64,000 bases of DNA. It comes from Nemophila menziesii (Eukaryota > Streptophyta > Magnoliopsida > Boraginales > Hydrophyllaceae). The first letter of the stretch is position 1, and each line of letters opens with the position of its first letter. Under the pieces are notes generated by a model. That model had not been told where the DNA came from and searched no databases. It was given only the letters and a program-made list of their open reading frames with translations. Both the position numbers and the translations under genes were made by a program. The DNA is taken from positions 37,751,350 through 37,815,349 of the forward strand of contig JARWIR010000005.1 in NCBI GenBank assembly GCA_029959085.1. Direction: 5' to 3'. Below are positions 23,222 to 35,718 of this stretch, piece after piece.

Positions 23222-23574
23222 AGACCCTCAACTCGAAGTTGTATCGTCCTGATACAATAAAGATAAGAACAAAGGGAAGTCTCTAAATATACACCTAAGT
23301 CAATTAAGCATAACGGGAAAAAGATAGCAGAATATATAAAATAAACTCAAAGTAACTACTTAGAATATTTTATGTAATAATATTTACAAACTAGATTACC
23401 TATACACTTGTCATACTCACGATCAACACAGCTCAAATTCAAGATCAGATTAGCCTCGCAATGCACGAAGGAGAGGTTCTTCACTTAGCTTACCAAGGAG
23501 GCTATAGATTCTTCATTGAACTTCACTAGTATCCAAAGATCCACCTAAATACTCTCTAATGGCTTGATGTCTCC
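23222..23574 (-). mobile_element. Internal region of the minus-strand long-LTR element, right of LTR D
   Basis: Non-coding sequence that aligns by eye with 61425-61760 beside LTR F (shared start AGACC-C-CAACTC-AAGTTGTAT). It is broken at 23574 by solo LTR A and resumes at 25314. The total internal length of about 0.5 kb with no gag or pol marks this as a non-autonomous element or a heavily deleted one. Confidence 0.6.
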
Positions 23575-25313
23575 CTATTTGTTCTAATTCTTAGCCCCTT
23601 GGAGACATCCTTTTAGGTGAATAAATGAGTTATTTGATAGACTTTTAGGCTAATTTGATCATATTGCACTTTCTCCCCTTGGAAATTAACTATTTGCAGA
23701 ATCTGAGCTTTTGTGCGTAATTTTGATTATTTTTAATGCAAAGTTAATCGGTTCTTGAATTTCATGAAAGACCAATCCAAGGAGAAAAAGTGAGAATAAA
23801 GTCTTAGTGTATTTTAGAGTGTTAGGAAATGATTTCTAGTCGAGTTTCTATTTTTAGAGTACACATTCCTATTTCGATTTCTTGATTTATTGATTTATTC
23901 TTTTTAAGCATATGCGGTTTAATTATTTATTTAATGTGAAGCTTTTAAAGATAAATGGTAATTACTTAGAGGCCAAGTCAAGATAAGGATGATAGGAAAG
24001 AATATTTACATGGAAATAAGAAGATTTAGTAAAGATTTATTCAAAAGAGGAAAAGATAAAGCTGCCTTTTGAAATCTGAAATCCAGCCACGTTTTAGAGA
24101 TAAAATCATAATAAACGATTGGCATGGATTCTGGACGAATGGTCTGCACCAATAGAAAGAGCTTTCCAAAACAAGCAGTTTCATATATTGGAACTTCTCA
24201 AACGGATAAGTATTGAAAAAGATATGACCAAATCAATCAGCAGAATCTTATCTTTTAGAGCTACGAATTTAAGAGTCTTTGCCTTGTCTTCCACTCCAAG
24301 TAATTCGACCTAGGGCTTGCTAACACCTATAAATACACCCCTTAGACCTCATAATTCAGTACCTCTCACAATTTATTGATTATATACATCCTTAGAGAGA
24401 GCGTCAAGAGGCGGAAGCAAGAGCAGAAGCTGGAGACTGTCTATATCTCCAACAACAGTTTAAGCCAATTCCTCTATCTAGGTTCTTATTTTATTTTTGT
24501 TATTAGGAACATGTATATTATTAAATTCTTTACTGTTTTTACTTTCAATATGAGCTAAACCTTAATTACTTGAGAATCGCAATAAAGGGATGAACCCTAA
24601 TTAATTTAATTTATGTTTTGAATTTGGGATTGCATGATTTAAATAGGATTAAGTTTTATATATTGGTTATTACTTTTTTTTTATTACTAATTCTTTTCCG
24701 CGCAACTAGAATTAGCTGTTAGTATTTGGGCTATTCACTTTAGTGGCGAAGTGATCATCCGACAGGGGGGTTTGAATACAGATCTAGGTAATACCCGTGT
24801 AATGTCCGTTATTGACCGACAGGCTTAACTAGTTACATAGCCAAAGAGGTAAAATCTTATCATCCGAAAAGCCATATTCGACCATGCAGGTGTTTATGAT
24901 ACTTTAGGATAGCTTCTAGGTCCACCCGACAGGGGGCTAGGAGATATTAGAGTCCCGACTAGTATACTAATACCAATTCTACCCTTAAACATAGCATAGA
25001 TTATATTGATTAAGTGGATTCCTTGCGAGACTCAAGTATAGCTCATATCTGCATCTAGTCCTTTAGTATTTATTTTCAATTATTTATTTTCATGCATTCT
25101 TAGGATTAATATAAAAACCAAATAAATATTTCTCATCTTTTATTTTCTGTATTTGCAATTACTACTACTTATCTGTTGAACACTAGGTTATACCAGTCCA
25201 ATCCCTGAGAACGAATCCGACTTGTCGGAGTATTACTTGGACAACCGTACACTTGCGGTATTGTGGTTCCTTAATCTTTATCACATTAATTTATAACACC
25301 CCAGGACCCACCA
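23575..25313 (+). mobile_element. Solo LTR A, long-LTR family, with 5-bp TSD TGGCT
   Basis: Starts TGATGTCTCCC, ends GGACCCACCA, and is flanked by TGGCT at 23570-23574 and 25314-25318. The first 46 nt can form a hairpin between TGATGTCTCC and GGAGACATC. A TATA-like CTATAAATA lies at about 24328. The end carries GAACGAATCC and GTACACTTGCGGTA, found again in copy B. Length is 1739 bp. It inserted into the internal region of the D/E element, so it is the younger of the two. Confidence 0.9.
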
Positions 25314-25445
25314 TGGCTCAATCACTTTTAGATCACATGACAAAGAATCAAAAGGTCTTTAGGGTTGTAATGTTGGCTTAGGGATGGTATGATACGTATA
25401 TTTGGATAATTTATAGTGAGCTTTTGGCTCTCTCCTCACTAGCCA
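25314..25445 (-). mobile_element. Remaining internal region of the minus-strand long-LTR element
   Basis: Continues the internal sequence after solo LTR A; the text GGTCTTTAGGGTTGTAATGT reappears at about 61800 beside LTR F. It joins LTR E abruptly at about 25445. Confidence 0.55.
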
Positions 25446-26084
25446 TCAACAAATAAAGAATAATATTAAGGACTAGGAAAGGACATGTTTACAATGATAA
25501 GAGGGGTATTTATAGGTGATATGAAAACCCTAGGTCGAAATTGGTGAGTAAAAGGTAAGTACTTTGAGTCCAAGTCCAACTCAAATTCGCTTCCTAAAAT
25601 ATTGGAGAGAATAAACACTACTCACTATTTTGATCATATCTCCTTCGTTATTGGTCCGATTTTTGCCTACTTTATATTGAAACGACCACAGAGAAAAGAT
25701 ATACGTTTACTCTTTGAATTCTCATCGAGCTGATTTGAAGTTATCTTCACTTTAGTGGATGTAGATGCAGAATTTTAGATTTACTTGGCAGTTATTCCTT
25801 TCCTATTTTATCTCTACTTCCTTTTATCTCTTAATTCCTTCCATATCTTCTTTCCTTATCTTTTTAGAATTGATTTTACATCTAATTTTATTCCATATAT
25901 CTTTAAAGTTTCACAATAACACACAAATTAAACCAAATATGCTCTAAAAATAATAAATTATCAATTCAAGACAAAAAAATAAGAAATTATCAAAATACGA
26001 ATAAAAATCTATAATTAATTAATCATATACACCTAAAGTGATGTCTCCAACTTAGATTATTATATCACAAATAGGGAGATATCA
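25446..26084 (-). mobile_element. Long-LTR family, truncated LTR copy E (5' LTR side)
   Basis: Near-identical to 22583-23221 of LTR D (for example AGGAAAGGACATGTTTACAA in both). It ends GGGAGATATCA. The half of the LTR corresponding to 21783-22582 is missing, pointing to a deletion at the junction with the internal region. The host flanks GGGAA (left of D) and GGGCG (right of E) are not a convincing TSD. Confidence 0.75.
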
Positions 26085-26720
26085 GGGCGCCAATAACTAG
26101 GGGAGATGAGGGATTCACAGATAGATTTCCCTCGAGCCTAAAAATTATCTTGCAAAAATTATTCATGAGAACTAAGAAAGTTCATAATTAATAGGAATGG
26201 CTTCAAATATTACTTTGTTGCGCATTATCCAGATAGTCTAAAAGCAAGAAATAGTAAGCATCAGGGTTTTAGTTTTTTGGTTTTTACAGGAAACTTTGTC
26301 TAACATATAGCCAATCCAGCTATTTATACGTAATATGGAAAAGGTTTCAATGCAGCAGTGTAGGGGGGAAATATACCAGAACTTTCTAGTGTATTCACAT
26401 TTAATGAAATTATGTTCAACAGTTTCTTCCTTTAGACAATGTTGCAAATATCAGTATTAGAGCATCTCCGAATAAACCTATTACATTGAGTGAAAGGGCA
26501 TCCATAAGAATGCACCAAAGAAAGAATATAAACTTCCAGGAGGTGCAAAGGAGAACCAACTGATAGCTAGGATATCATGCCATAGTTGGAATGAAAAGAG
26601 AAAAACAATGTTATAGAAGATTATTTCATAATGTAAAAGAGAAAAACAATGTTGGAATAAGATGTAATTTAAAACATAGTTGAGAAGAGGTAAGAATTAA
26701 AATAATGTACGGAAAAGAAA
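26085..26720 (-). pseudogene. LINE zf-RVT fragment (upstream half of a split LINE)
   Basis: The minus strand reads KEETVEHNFIKCEYTRKFW (about 26370-26435), the typical zf-RVT signature of plant LINE ORF2. Stops and missing cysteines show decay. The matching RNase H portion is at 21300-21782 on the same strand. Confidence 0.65.
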
Positions 26721-27104
26721 GTGTTGTTCTTGAACTCCAACTCTTGACTCCTTACTCTCAATGTTTTTTCTTCTTAAGAATGATAAGTGACATTGTTTTG
26801 TTATCAAAACATGTATTTAAAGTTCCAAAAAATGTCGTAGCTCAATTGGGCCAACTTAAGTGAGTCAAAAGTGACCCGAGGGACTCTTCTGAATCTGGAC
26901 AACTCAGGTCTTATCAGTAAAATGTCTGTAACTTTTTCAATTCAACTTCAGATAGCAAACCATTTATTTACATAATCTAGGCTCAAAGGGATACCTTAAT
27001 CTCAGATTTCATGATAAACCCCTTCACCAATTATGATTTATGACCTTCAAATTTGATGGAAACATTATGCCGACAATTCATATTGAGTTATAAATGGACG
27101 TATT
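26721..27104. other. Intergenic, nothing recognised
   Basis: AT-rich; no supported gene or motif. The 5' limit of the LINE that follows may lie within it. Confidence 0.35.
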
Positions 27105-30100
27105 GGCTCCTATTGTGAAATGATTTGGGTTTTTATTAGACTTTCTTCATCTTCGGATCTAAACTCATGGTCAATGAGAAGTCAAGGTGTAGATTTATAT
27201 TCGGTATTGGTAATGAGAGTAAGGAGAATAGAATGGGAGGCGTCCATCCCGTAAGAGTGGTCGCGAACTAAGGATGACGACCATCATCTGGAATTGTCAA
27301 GGTATACAAACACCTTTGACAATGTCTAGTATCAAGTCCATGCTGAGAAGATATAAGTCTGAGATTTCGTGCTTTTTTGAAACAATATTATGTGCCAAGG
27401 ACTCTTTTGACGTTTCAAAATCTTTTAGATATGGAAATCATTTTGTTAGGGACCCCGTTGGTAGTGCTTATCACCCCAAGGGTATTGTCATAATCTGGAA
27501 GGCCACTATTAGTCTTGAGGTTGTTTTTTCTAGCCCCTTTCATGAAGTTTTGCGCATTAATAACAAGTGTTTTCCCTATTATATTGTTTATATTCATGCT
27601 CCGAGTAAGTTTGAGGATCGTCTTAATTAGTGGCAAGAAATAACTAACTGGAATAATAACATTAATTGACCTTGGAAAATAATTGGTGTTTTTAATGATA
27701 GTTTGAACGCTAATGAAAAAAACAATAATACACCTCCTGTTGATAAACATATATTTGAGTTTAATAATTTTATTCGAATATGGTCTAGCTGAGATTATAT
27801 CTTATTGGTGTTTCTTTACTTGGACTAAATGGCATAGTGAACATGATTTTGTCACGGTTAAACTTGATCCGTATTTTGCTTAGAATGTTTGTCTTACCAG
27901 GTTCTCAAATGCATAAGTGTTTGTTCTGCCAACAATTGGCTCTGATCATTCACCCCTTATACTTTAGTATGATCCTTCAATGATGCAAGGACAAAGATGT
28001 TTTCTATTAGAATCCTTTTGGTTAGAACATGACTAATATAGTCAAGTTGTGAAATCATCATAGGGGAACCGGGAGTTGAAATATCATTACATATCTTTGT
28101 CAACAAAAGAAATAATACTATTAAATCTCTTAAAATATGGGGTATGAGAACTTTTAAGAATCATGAAAGGCAGACTCAAGAGTTAAACAATAAACTTGTA
28201 GAATTGGCAAATCCAGATCTGACCAATGAGTTTAACAAGAAGAGAAGAATATTACGGAAGTAATTAGAATTGCATATGAGAATGAGAAAAATATTGGTCT
28301 GAAAGAGCTAGGAAAATATGGATTAAGTGTACAGATAAAACACTAAATTTTTTCACATTTCAACAATTCAAAACTGGAATGGAAATAGAATTTTGAGAAT
28401 TATATATATATATATATGGTATTTGGAAAGAAGAGGCATCAGACGTCCGTAATTGCTTTCAGAACTATTATTGTTATAAAGAGTTGATCAAAGAGAAGAA
28501 TTCACAACAGATGGAACAAGCGACAAAAGGTATTCAACGGAAATTTATATCAACAAATGAATGATATATTGACTATTCAACCAACTAGGGAAGAGTTTCA
28601 TAAAGCAATTTTTTATATGTCACCATCCAAATCACCCTATCTGAATAGATTAAATGGTAAATTCTATCAGATTTATATTAAGTGGAACGTGTTACTAATG
28701 GTTTGGGACTTTTTCAATTATAATATATCTCTCGATACTCTAAATGATAATTTGATAACCCTAATTCCCAAGGGTGACACACACGAACAAATTGTTGATT
28801 ATAAACTCATCTTGTGTGTCAATTTTGGTTATAAAATTATTGCAAAGCTATTAAATAACAGACTACAGGAATATATGAACGATAAAGTATCTCCAACGCA
28901 ATAAGCATTTACTTAAGGACAGTCAATACACGATGACCGAATGGAAAAATTCAAATCAGAATGGGGCCTTAGGCAAAGTGGTCATATATCCCCCCCATTT
29001 TTTTTAATGACGGAAGCACTAATTGCACTTATTGACAAAAAGGTGTCTTAAAAGGATATTAATGGCATTCAAATAACAAGAAATTGGCCTGTTGTGACAC
29101 AAGTGTTATTCGCCGATGATACTCTATATTTTTAACGATCGAAGAGTGCGAGATTGATGCTTTTCAGCATTGTATTAATGTTTATTGCGAGGGATACGAC
29201 CAACACAATAATTGTCATAAAACATCATTTTGAAATAGTCGTGACACACCGATGGGTATAAGGAACAATATCTGTGAAAGACTGTAAATCGACGTAACAG
29301 ACGATCTCGGTAAGTATTTGGGCATACCATTATGTCATAAAAGATCAAAGATTCAATCTTTAAACTGGATAGCAGAAAAGTATTCAAGAAAACAGAGGGT
29401 GGAAGGCACAACTATCATTGGAGGTTGGGAAATAAGTTTTTAGTAAGTCGATCAAAGTGTATGAATTGCGACTGAGTGGAATACATAACTTTTGGATAAT
29501 ATTTTCAACTCCAATAGTACCAGTAATTGAAAGGAAAAAATTGCAACTGTAGGAGCAAGACCGCTTCATTTGGCCGCACTCAAAGACAGAGAATATGCTA
29601 AAAAAATGGGGTACAATATTCTCACAGACAATAAATTGTTCAGTGAATTGCAAAGATCGACATTACCGGATACAACTTCAAGTTTATGTATTACAATTTG
29701 GAAAGCAAATATATCGAGGAAAACTAGAATTTGTATTTAGAAAGCATGCAACAATGCAATATCGACTAAAAAAATCTGGAAAGAAGAAATGTAATGTTAA
29801 GGCTGATTGTGCATAGTGTCACTCTAAAGATGAAACAATTATTCAGCTTTTATTAACTTGTCGGTTGTGCAAACCAATTTGTGTTGGGTCAGCCGCTCAA
29901 ATTAGAATTCAGCATGACCTTTCAAAGCCGCTAGGACAGTGAATTCTTAATATTATTCAAACATATGTTGAGTGGGATGACAACCTAGAGTTATTAATGC
30001 TTATGTGATATTGATAACCTGAAATACATGGTAGGCAAAGCTGGATAGTAGACAAAATAAAACTGATGTGAATAAGGATGATATAATTAGGACAACCAAC

Positions 30101-30690
30101 ATCAACATTAAAGAATTTTTCAGTGAAAATTGGAGTGTCCCTAATAATGTATCCCCAGTCAACATCTCAATACCAGTGCCTCTAGGAAGAAGTATGGATT
30201 TTCAGACGGACATCACCTTTACCTGTGATGCGTCCTTCAATCATACATACAATACCACAGACATAAGTATCGTTCAAATTCATAAAACAATTGGGTTAAG
30301 AATATAACACTCCAAGATGGATGTATGCAATACAATTATTGAAGGAGAAGCACAAGTCAATATCGAAGCGCTCGAGATCTGTAGAGTTTGTACATGAAGA
30401 GAAAAAAATTAATAACTTTGAGTTTATTCAAGGTATTAAACAAGTGTTAGCAACTAGCTGGAAATTTAATTCGATCATGCGGAAAATCAAATGACAGAGG
30501 AAACAGGAGCCTCGCATTCATGCATATTTCTCGGCATCTAAACATTTGGAAGGATAAGCTAGCAATAATGGTTATGCACACGACAGCAGTCTCCAAATGG
30601 AGCATGATCAGCATTTTGGAATATTTGATTAAGTTAAGAATTAGTTGATAAATTTAAGGTAGATAAATATATTAGTACATGAAGGTTAAA
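27105..30690 (+). mobile_element. LINE (L1-type non-LTR retrotransposon), copy 1, decayed
   Basis: The ORF2 endonuclease starts at 27274 (MTTIIWNCQGIQ, with PKGIVIIW and YYIVYIHAPS) and stops early at 27630. The RT part shows FHKAIFYMSPSKSP (28590-28630), LITLIPKGD (28750-28780) and the catalytic box FADD at 29109-29120. Sequence between IIAKLLNNRLQEYM and GLRQ is shortened, so the first catalytic motif of the RT is lost. A zf-RVT remnant and an RNase H-like TCDASF (30220) follow. The 3' end has GTACATGAAGGTT, also at the 3' end of copy 2. No ORF1 is preserved, so the element looks 5'-truncated. Multiple stops make it inactive. Confidence 0.85.
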
Positions 30691-30859
30691 AAAACCTAAG
30701 GAAGCTCTCTCTTCTCTCTCTACTTTGTACGCCTTCTCGTCTTCAAAAAAAAGAAGGTTATCTTGCTTCTAGGTGAAGACGCTTCATCTTCACCGTCCTA
30801 CATCTACAGATCGGTGCACACTTGGTGAGGCTAATACTCAAACCCATCCTTCTTGGAAG

Positions 30860-32954
30860 ATGAGTTCTTCCTCGGATGGTATAGTTCACAACATCGATGT
30901 CCATAAAAAGCTAGCTGTCGATTTTGATCTACTCAGCACCCTAAGTAAGGGAATCATTAATCCTATAAAAGACATCGAGCAAAGGGAAGCAAAAACACCA
31001 GGGAAGGAAAGGACAATAAAGTGAAACAAATTGATCTCGGAAACCCTAATTTGATTAAGTTTAACTTGGGGGAAGTCCAATTTATTGCAGGAGGAATTTA
31101 CAACAAGGTAAGTAACAATGATTTCATAAATTGGTCTTACCAATTTCTTTCTGCAGGTATAATTGGAAGATATAACGAAAAAGAGAAGAAGAGAGAAGAT
31201 AAAAACATAATAATGATGATAAATAAATAGCGTGGCTATAGAGGAGGTTGGAAATCCAAATTAAGCAGCCATTATACAATTACGATGGAGTATCAATCTG
31301 TAATTGAAAGCAATCATGAAGGTGAGATGCTAGATGGAATAGGGCGTAGGTTCGCAAGACAAGCACGAGCCCTTGAGTGCAAGACGAAGTTTTTGAAGGG
31401 TATCCAAAAAAAAGCTAACCAAGGAGTATGTTATACAGAGTTATAAATCTTCACATATATAGAGTCCTATACTAATCAATTCGTGTAAATTCTATCCAAC
31501 CCTTCTCATCTTTTCTCATTTCAGTTTAATCTCTCAATCTTTCTATATACGCTTCTCTATTCTCACTTATTTATTTGTACTTGTGAAATAAATTAAAAGT
31601 CTAAGAAACATGAACCATAAAATGGCAACAAGAGATTATCATGCCTTTCCTATAATACCTCTGACTAAGCATAAAGAGAAGAGGCTGGGAGTCATCAACA
31701 TTGGAATGAAAGCAAGGCTCGTTGAAAGCATGAAGGAGGAAAAAGCAATCATACTAAAGGTGATAGGTGATGCACAAGTTTATACAGTTCAGGTGGGGAA
31801 GTTTATAGAAGAGAGATGGGGCATTCAGGGCCACTTTATAGTTTCAGAAATGAAGAATAATCTACTCAAGCTGGAAATTTTCAACGAAATAGAATTTAAT
31901 AGAGTATGGGAAATGAGACCAAACATTATACAGAAAATGCTCTAGCATGACTTTGTGGCCACAACCCATATGTATTAGACTTTACTGAAATTTGTACTGA
32001 CTATTCTTCTATATGGGTGAAATTTAGGGGTTTGTCCTTCAAACAAAATAATGTCAACACTGTTAAAGTGCTGGAAGCATGCTTTATCAAGATAGGAAAT
32101 CGATTTCCTTGCAGCAGCGAACTGTGACATCAAAATCCTTAGGTTCAGAGCAAAAATCAACACTAAATATCACATTCCTCCACGTACATACTTGCTTCAT
32201 GAAGAAGGTGCGGGATGGGTAGTGTTCCAGTATGGAAACACATGATCACTTTGCTTTAGGTGCGGCAGAATAGGCCATAAATATGGCGAATGTCCAGTTA
32301 AAAACATAAAACAAGTCGAGGATATAGATGAACAAAGAATAGTGATCTGGAGGATTAATAACGTGGCCAAGTTTCCTCCATTTAATCCAATTTATGGTCT
32401 CCACATTAATATAGAGGGTAATTTTGTTAACTTCCTTTATAGTGACAAGAATATTAGAAGTGCAAGTAAAGGCCCTATGATGAGGAATCCGAATAGAGGA
32501 GTAATAATTGAGGAAGGACAAGGTAACATACTAAGCAAGTATAACTATACAAAAACTAGTTCAAGTAGACAACCCACGCAAAAGGGCTGGAGGAAGAAAA
32601 TGAAAGTGAGGAAAGGGATTGGGAGGAACAGAATAAACAAGTTCAAGACCTTCGCAACGAACTCAACGAATTCACAAAAAAGATTGTGGAACTCAAACAA
32701 GCGCATGGCATTGTCGAAGAAGGAGATAAAGAAAGGGAGAGAGCACGAAGAGCAACTATAGCAGCGTTTGAAGAGGAGATGAGAAGGGTTAGAGGTAAGA
32801 AAGTGGTTAGTAACAACATGGAAATTAGCAGCAGCCAAGAGGAGGTTTCTGAAGCTCATCAAAATGTAAAGCGAAGACGAGATGGAAGAACAGGTGGGTG
32901 GATTTGGGTACTAAACAGAGGACGTCTAATTTGGATGGCAGATTTAAATAATTA
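30860..32954 (+). pseudogene. LINE copy 2 ORF1: gag-like nucleic-acid-binding protein, degenerate
   Basis: An opening frame starts MSSSSDGIVHN at 30860. A DUF4283-like stretch at 31610-31945 contains AIILKVIGDAQVY and RVWEMRPNIIQ. A CCHC zinc knuckle CFRCGRIGHKYGEC is encoded at 32252-32293. A charged, coiled-coil-like tail (KERERARRATIAAFEEEM) lies at about 32730-32790. This order is usual for plant L1 ORF1, which packages the element RNA. Stops and frame changes separate the parts. The interval 31440-31600 looks unlike coding sequence and may be a small insertion. Confidence 0.75.
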
Positions 32955-33856
32955 AGAGTCCAGGATGCCATTGAAAATTTTGTTAACAACAATCAGTTCA
33001 GCTTACTCGAAGAAGAGGGGTAGGGAGACACAATAGAAGATAACCCAAGTAAAACTGCAGAGGAAATGAAGAAGTTGTCAAAAATGATAGACGATTATGA
33101 TTCCCAATTTGAACCCGAAGAAGAAAAAGAAGGAAGTAACACCCACAACGAATTTTTTTTTGAGAAAGACTATGAGGGGGAGGTGATGATCATTATATGA
33201 ATTTTAGATATGAGGATGCAGAAGAAGATGTCACGTATTATGGTGAGAGGAGTGATGGAGGCGGAAACTCCAAAAAAGACGCAGGGTTCAAATGATAGCC
33301 ATCTTCTGGAATGTCCAGGGTATTCGAGCACCCTTGACGCTTTCCAACATTCGCTCGCTTTTGGCCCGCTATCGTCCTGGTCTCGCTATTTTTCGTGAGA
33401 CTATGTTAAGAAAACAGGATCCTCTTGATATACTCAAAAGGTTTGGTTTTAGTAATAACTTTTGTGTGGAACCCACTGGTAGTGCTTTTCATGCCGATGG
33501 GATCTTGGTTTTGTGGCACGAGTATGTGCAGCTGGTGGTGATATTTAGTTGTTCTTTTTTTGTTATTGCTCATATAAATGAAGTTTATTTCCCGTATTAT
33601 ATTGTTTTTATACATGAACCTAATGATTTTAAAAAGAGGAAAGAGATATGGGAAGATATAACGAAACGATGCAAAGAGTTCCAAGATCCTTGGATAATAA
33701 TAGGAGATTTTAATGATTTACTAAACACTAAAGAGAAACTTAGCAAAAATCCTGTCAATATCAATCATATCAACGAATTTGTAGACTTTACCTCATCTAA
33801 TTCTCTAATCGAAATTAAATCTAAAGGTTGTTTCTTTACTTGGTCCAACAGGATGG

Positions 33857-35430
33857 TGATGTCTCCTCTTTTGTTCTAATTATATGCCCTTAGGAGACAT
33901 CATTTTAGGTGATTATTTGACTAATTAGATAGACTTTTAGTGTCAAATCGTTATATTTTATTTTCCTTCCTTAGATTTTAGTATTTTTCATTTATTAAGC
34001 TTTTACATGTTAAATGGGTTGTTTTAGTGCAAAGTTTGTAGGTCCATGATACTAGCAAGGAGAGTAATCAAGCATTAAAGTCTTAGATCGTGTAAAAAAG
34101 TCAAACACGAGAAGAAATATCTTGAAAAATTGACAAGTTGAAGCTGCAAATCTGGAAGGCTGATGGTAATTGCTAATTTCGAGCTACTTAAACGTGGATT
34201 AAGCCTCTTAGTTATAAATAAACTCGTTCCTTATCGAGTTACGAAGATTTAGCAAGTTGAACGGGTCAATTCGGAGTTGATTTGAGAAAGTTACAGACGT
34301 TTTAGTGAAGGATGTACACTAGTTACGGGATGTTGGTTTGAAGAGTGGACTTGGGCCATTAAATATTTTATCAATTCACTCAATACAAGCCCAAGTCTGA
34401 TTTTATTAGTATAAATAGACTTTTTGACTTTATTTTTTACATACAACTCAATTTAGAATAGTCAGAAGCGCCAAAGAGAAAGTCAGAAGTTAGGAAAAGG
34501 AAGAAGCCAAGAGCTAGAGAAATCATCTTTTCCAATTCACAACCAAAACTCAATTCCTAATTAGGTTCTATCTTTTATTTCTCTAATTGACGATGAATTC
34601 CTTTAATTTTATTTCTTTAGTTTTTAATTTTGTCATGAGCTAAACTCATTGTACTTGAGAATCGCGAATTAGGTAGAACCCTAACTTGATTATTTAATTT
34701 TTTCTAATTTGGGATTTCGTAATTTAAATTGAATTCGTTATTTTATGTTGGCTTTTCTTTTTATGCTTGATTTATTATCTTTAGAGTCATGAACTAAGGA
34801 TACGTTTTAGTATCTAGACTATTCAATATAGTGGCGTATTGATCACCTTGACAGGGGGTTTAGATACATAACTAGGTAATTGTAGTTAGTATTCGCCAAT
34901 GACCTTGACAGGCTTGACTAACCAATAGCCAATGTGGTAAGTAATTGAATCATCCGAAAGTAGTTTTAATCATCCTAACGGAGTTTAGAATATTGTAGGA
35001 GAGCTTTTAGGTCCACCTTGACGGGGGCTAAGAGACTTTAGAATCCCGACTAGCATAATTATAACGATTCAAACCTTAACAGAAAACATTAATTAAGAAG
35101 GTTTAAGTGAAGCCCTAGCGAGACTCAAGTACTATATCTCTCCTTGCGTCCAACTCTTTTATTTGCATTATTTTCATTTCAGTTAATTTAATTTAGTCTT
35201 TAATTTATTTTTGCATCTTAGTTATTAAAACAAAAACCCAAACAAACTTTAATCATTTACTTTTCTTTGTACTTGCAATTATCTCACTAATTCATCCACA
35301 CCTGAGTTGTACCTAGTCCGTCCCTGCGAACGAATCCGATTTATCAGTTTATTACTTGGACAACCGTACACTTGCGGTTTGTGAGTCCTCAACTTTAGCA
35401 TTCTATTTTATAACACACAAGGACCCACTA
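33857..35430 (+). mobile_element. Solo LTR B, long-LTR family, with 5-bp TSD GATGG
   Basis: Starts TGATGTCTCC and ends GGACCCACTA; the target repeat GATGG stands at 33852-33856 and 35431-35435. The 5' end folds into the family hairpin. TATA-like TATAAATAG is at about 34411. It shares GCGAACGAATCC and GTACACTTGCGGT with copy A. Length is 1574 bp. It sits within the endonuclease domain of LINE copy 2. Confidence 0.92.
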
Positions 35431-35718
35431 GATGGAAGGAGATAAACATGTTAAAACAAAAATTGATAGAGCTATGGCAACATACGAATGGATCGACAAA
35501 TTTCCAAGATCTCAAGTCTTTATACCTCCAGCTATCGGGTAGGATCACTCTCCCTTAATACTACATTTCAGTATGGATACAAAAATTGGTTTTAAGTATT
35601 TTAATTTCGAAACAATATGGCTAGATGAGAGTGAATGTAGGGAAGTTATAGCTAAAAGTTGGAACAAACCGAATCACAATAACTCGATGACCAATTATAT
35701 TAAAAAAAGACATAATAG

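Noticed and set aside
21778..26089. TSD of the D/E long-LTR element (GGGAA / GGGCG)
   Set aside because: Only three of five bases agree; LTR E is truncated internally, so the outer boundary should be intact, but the match is too weak to claim.
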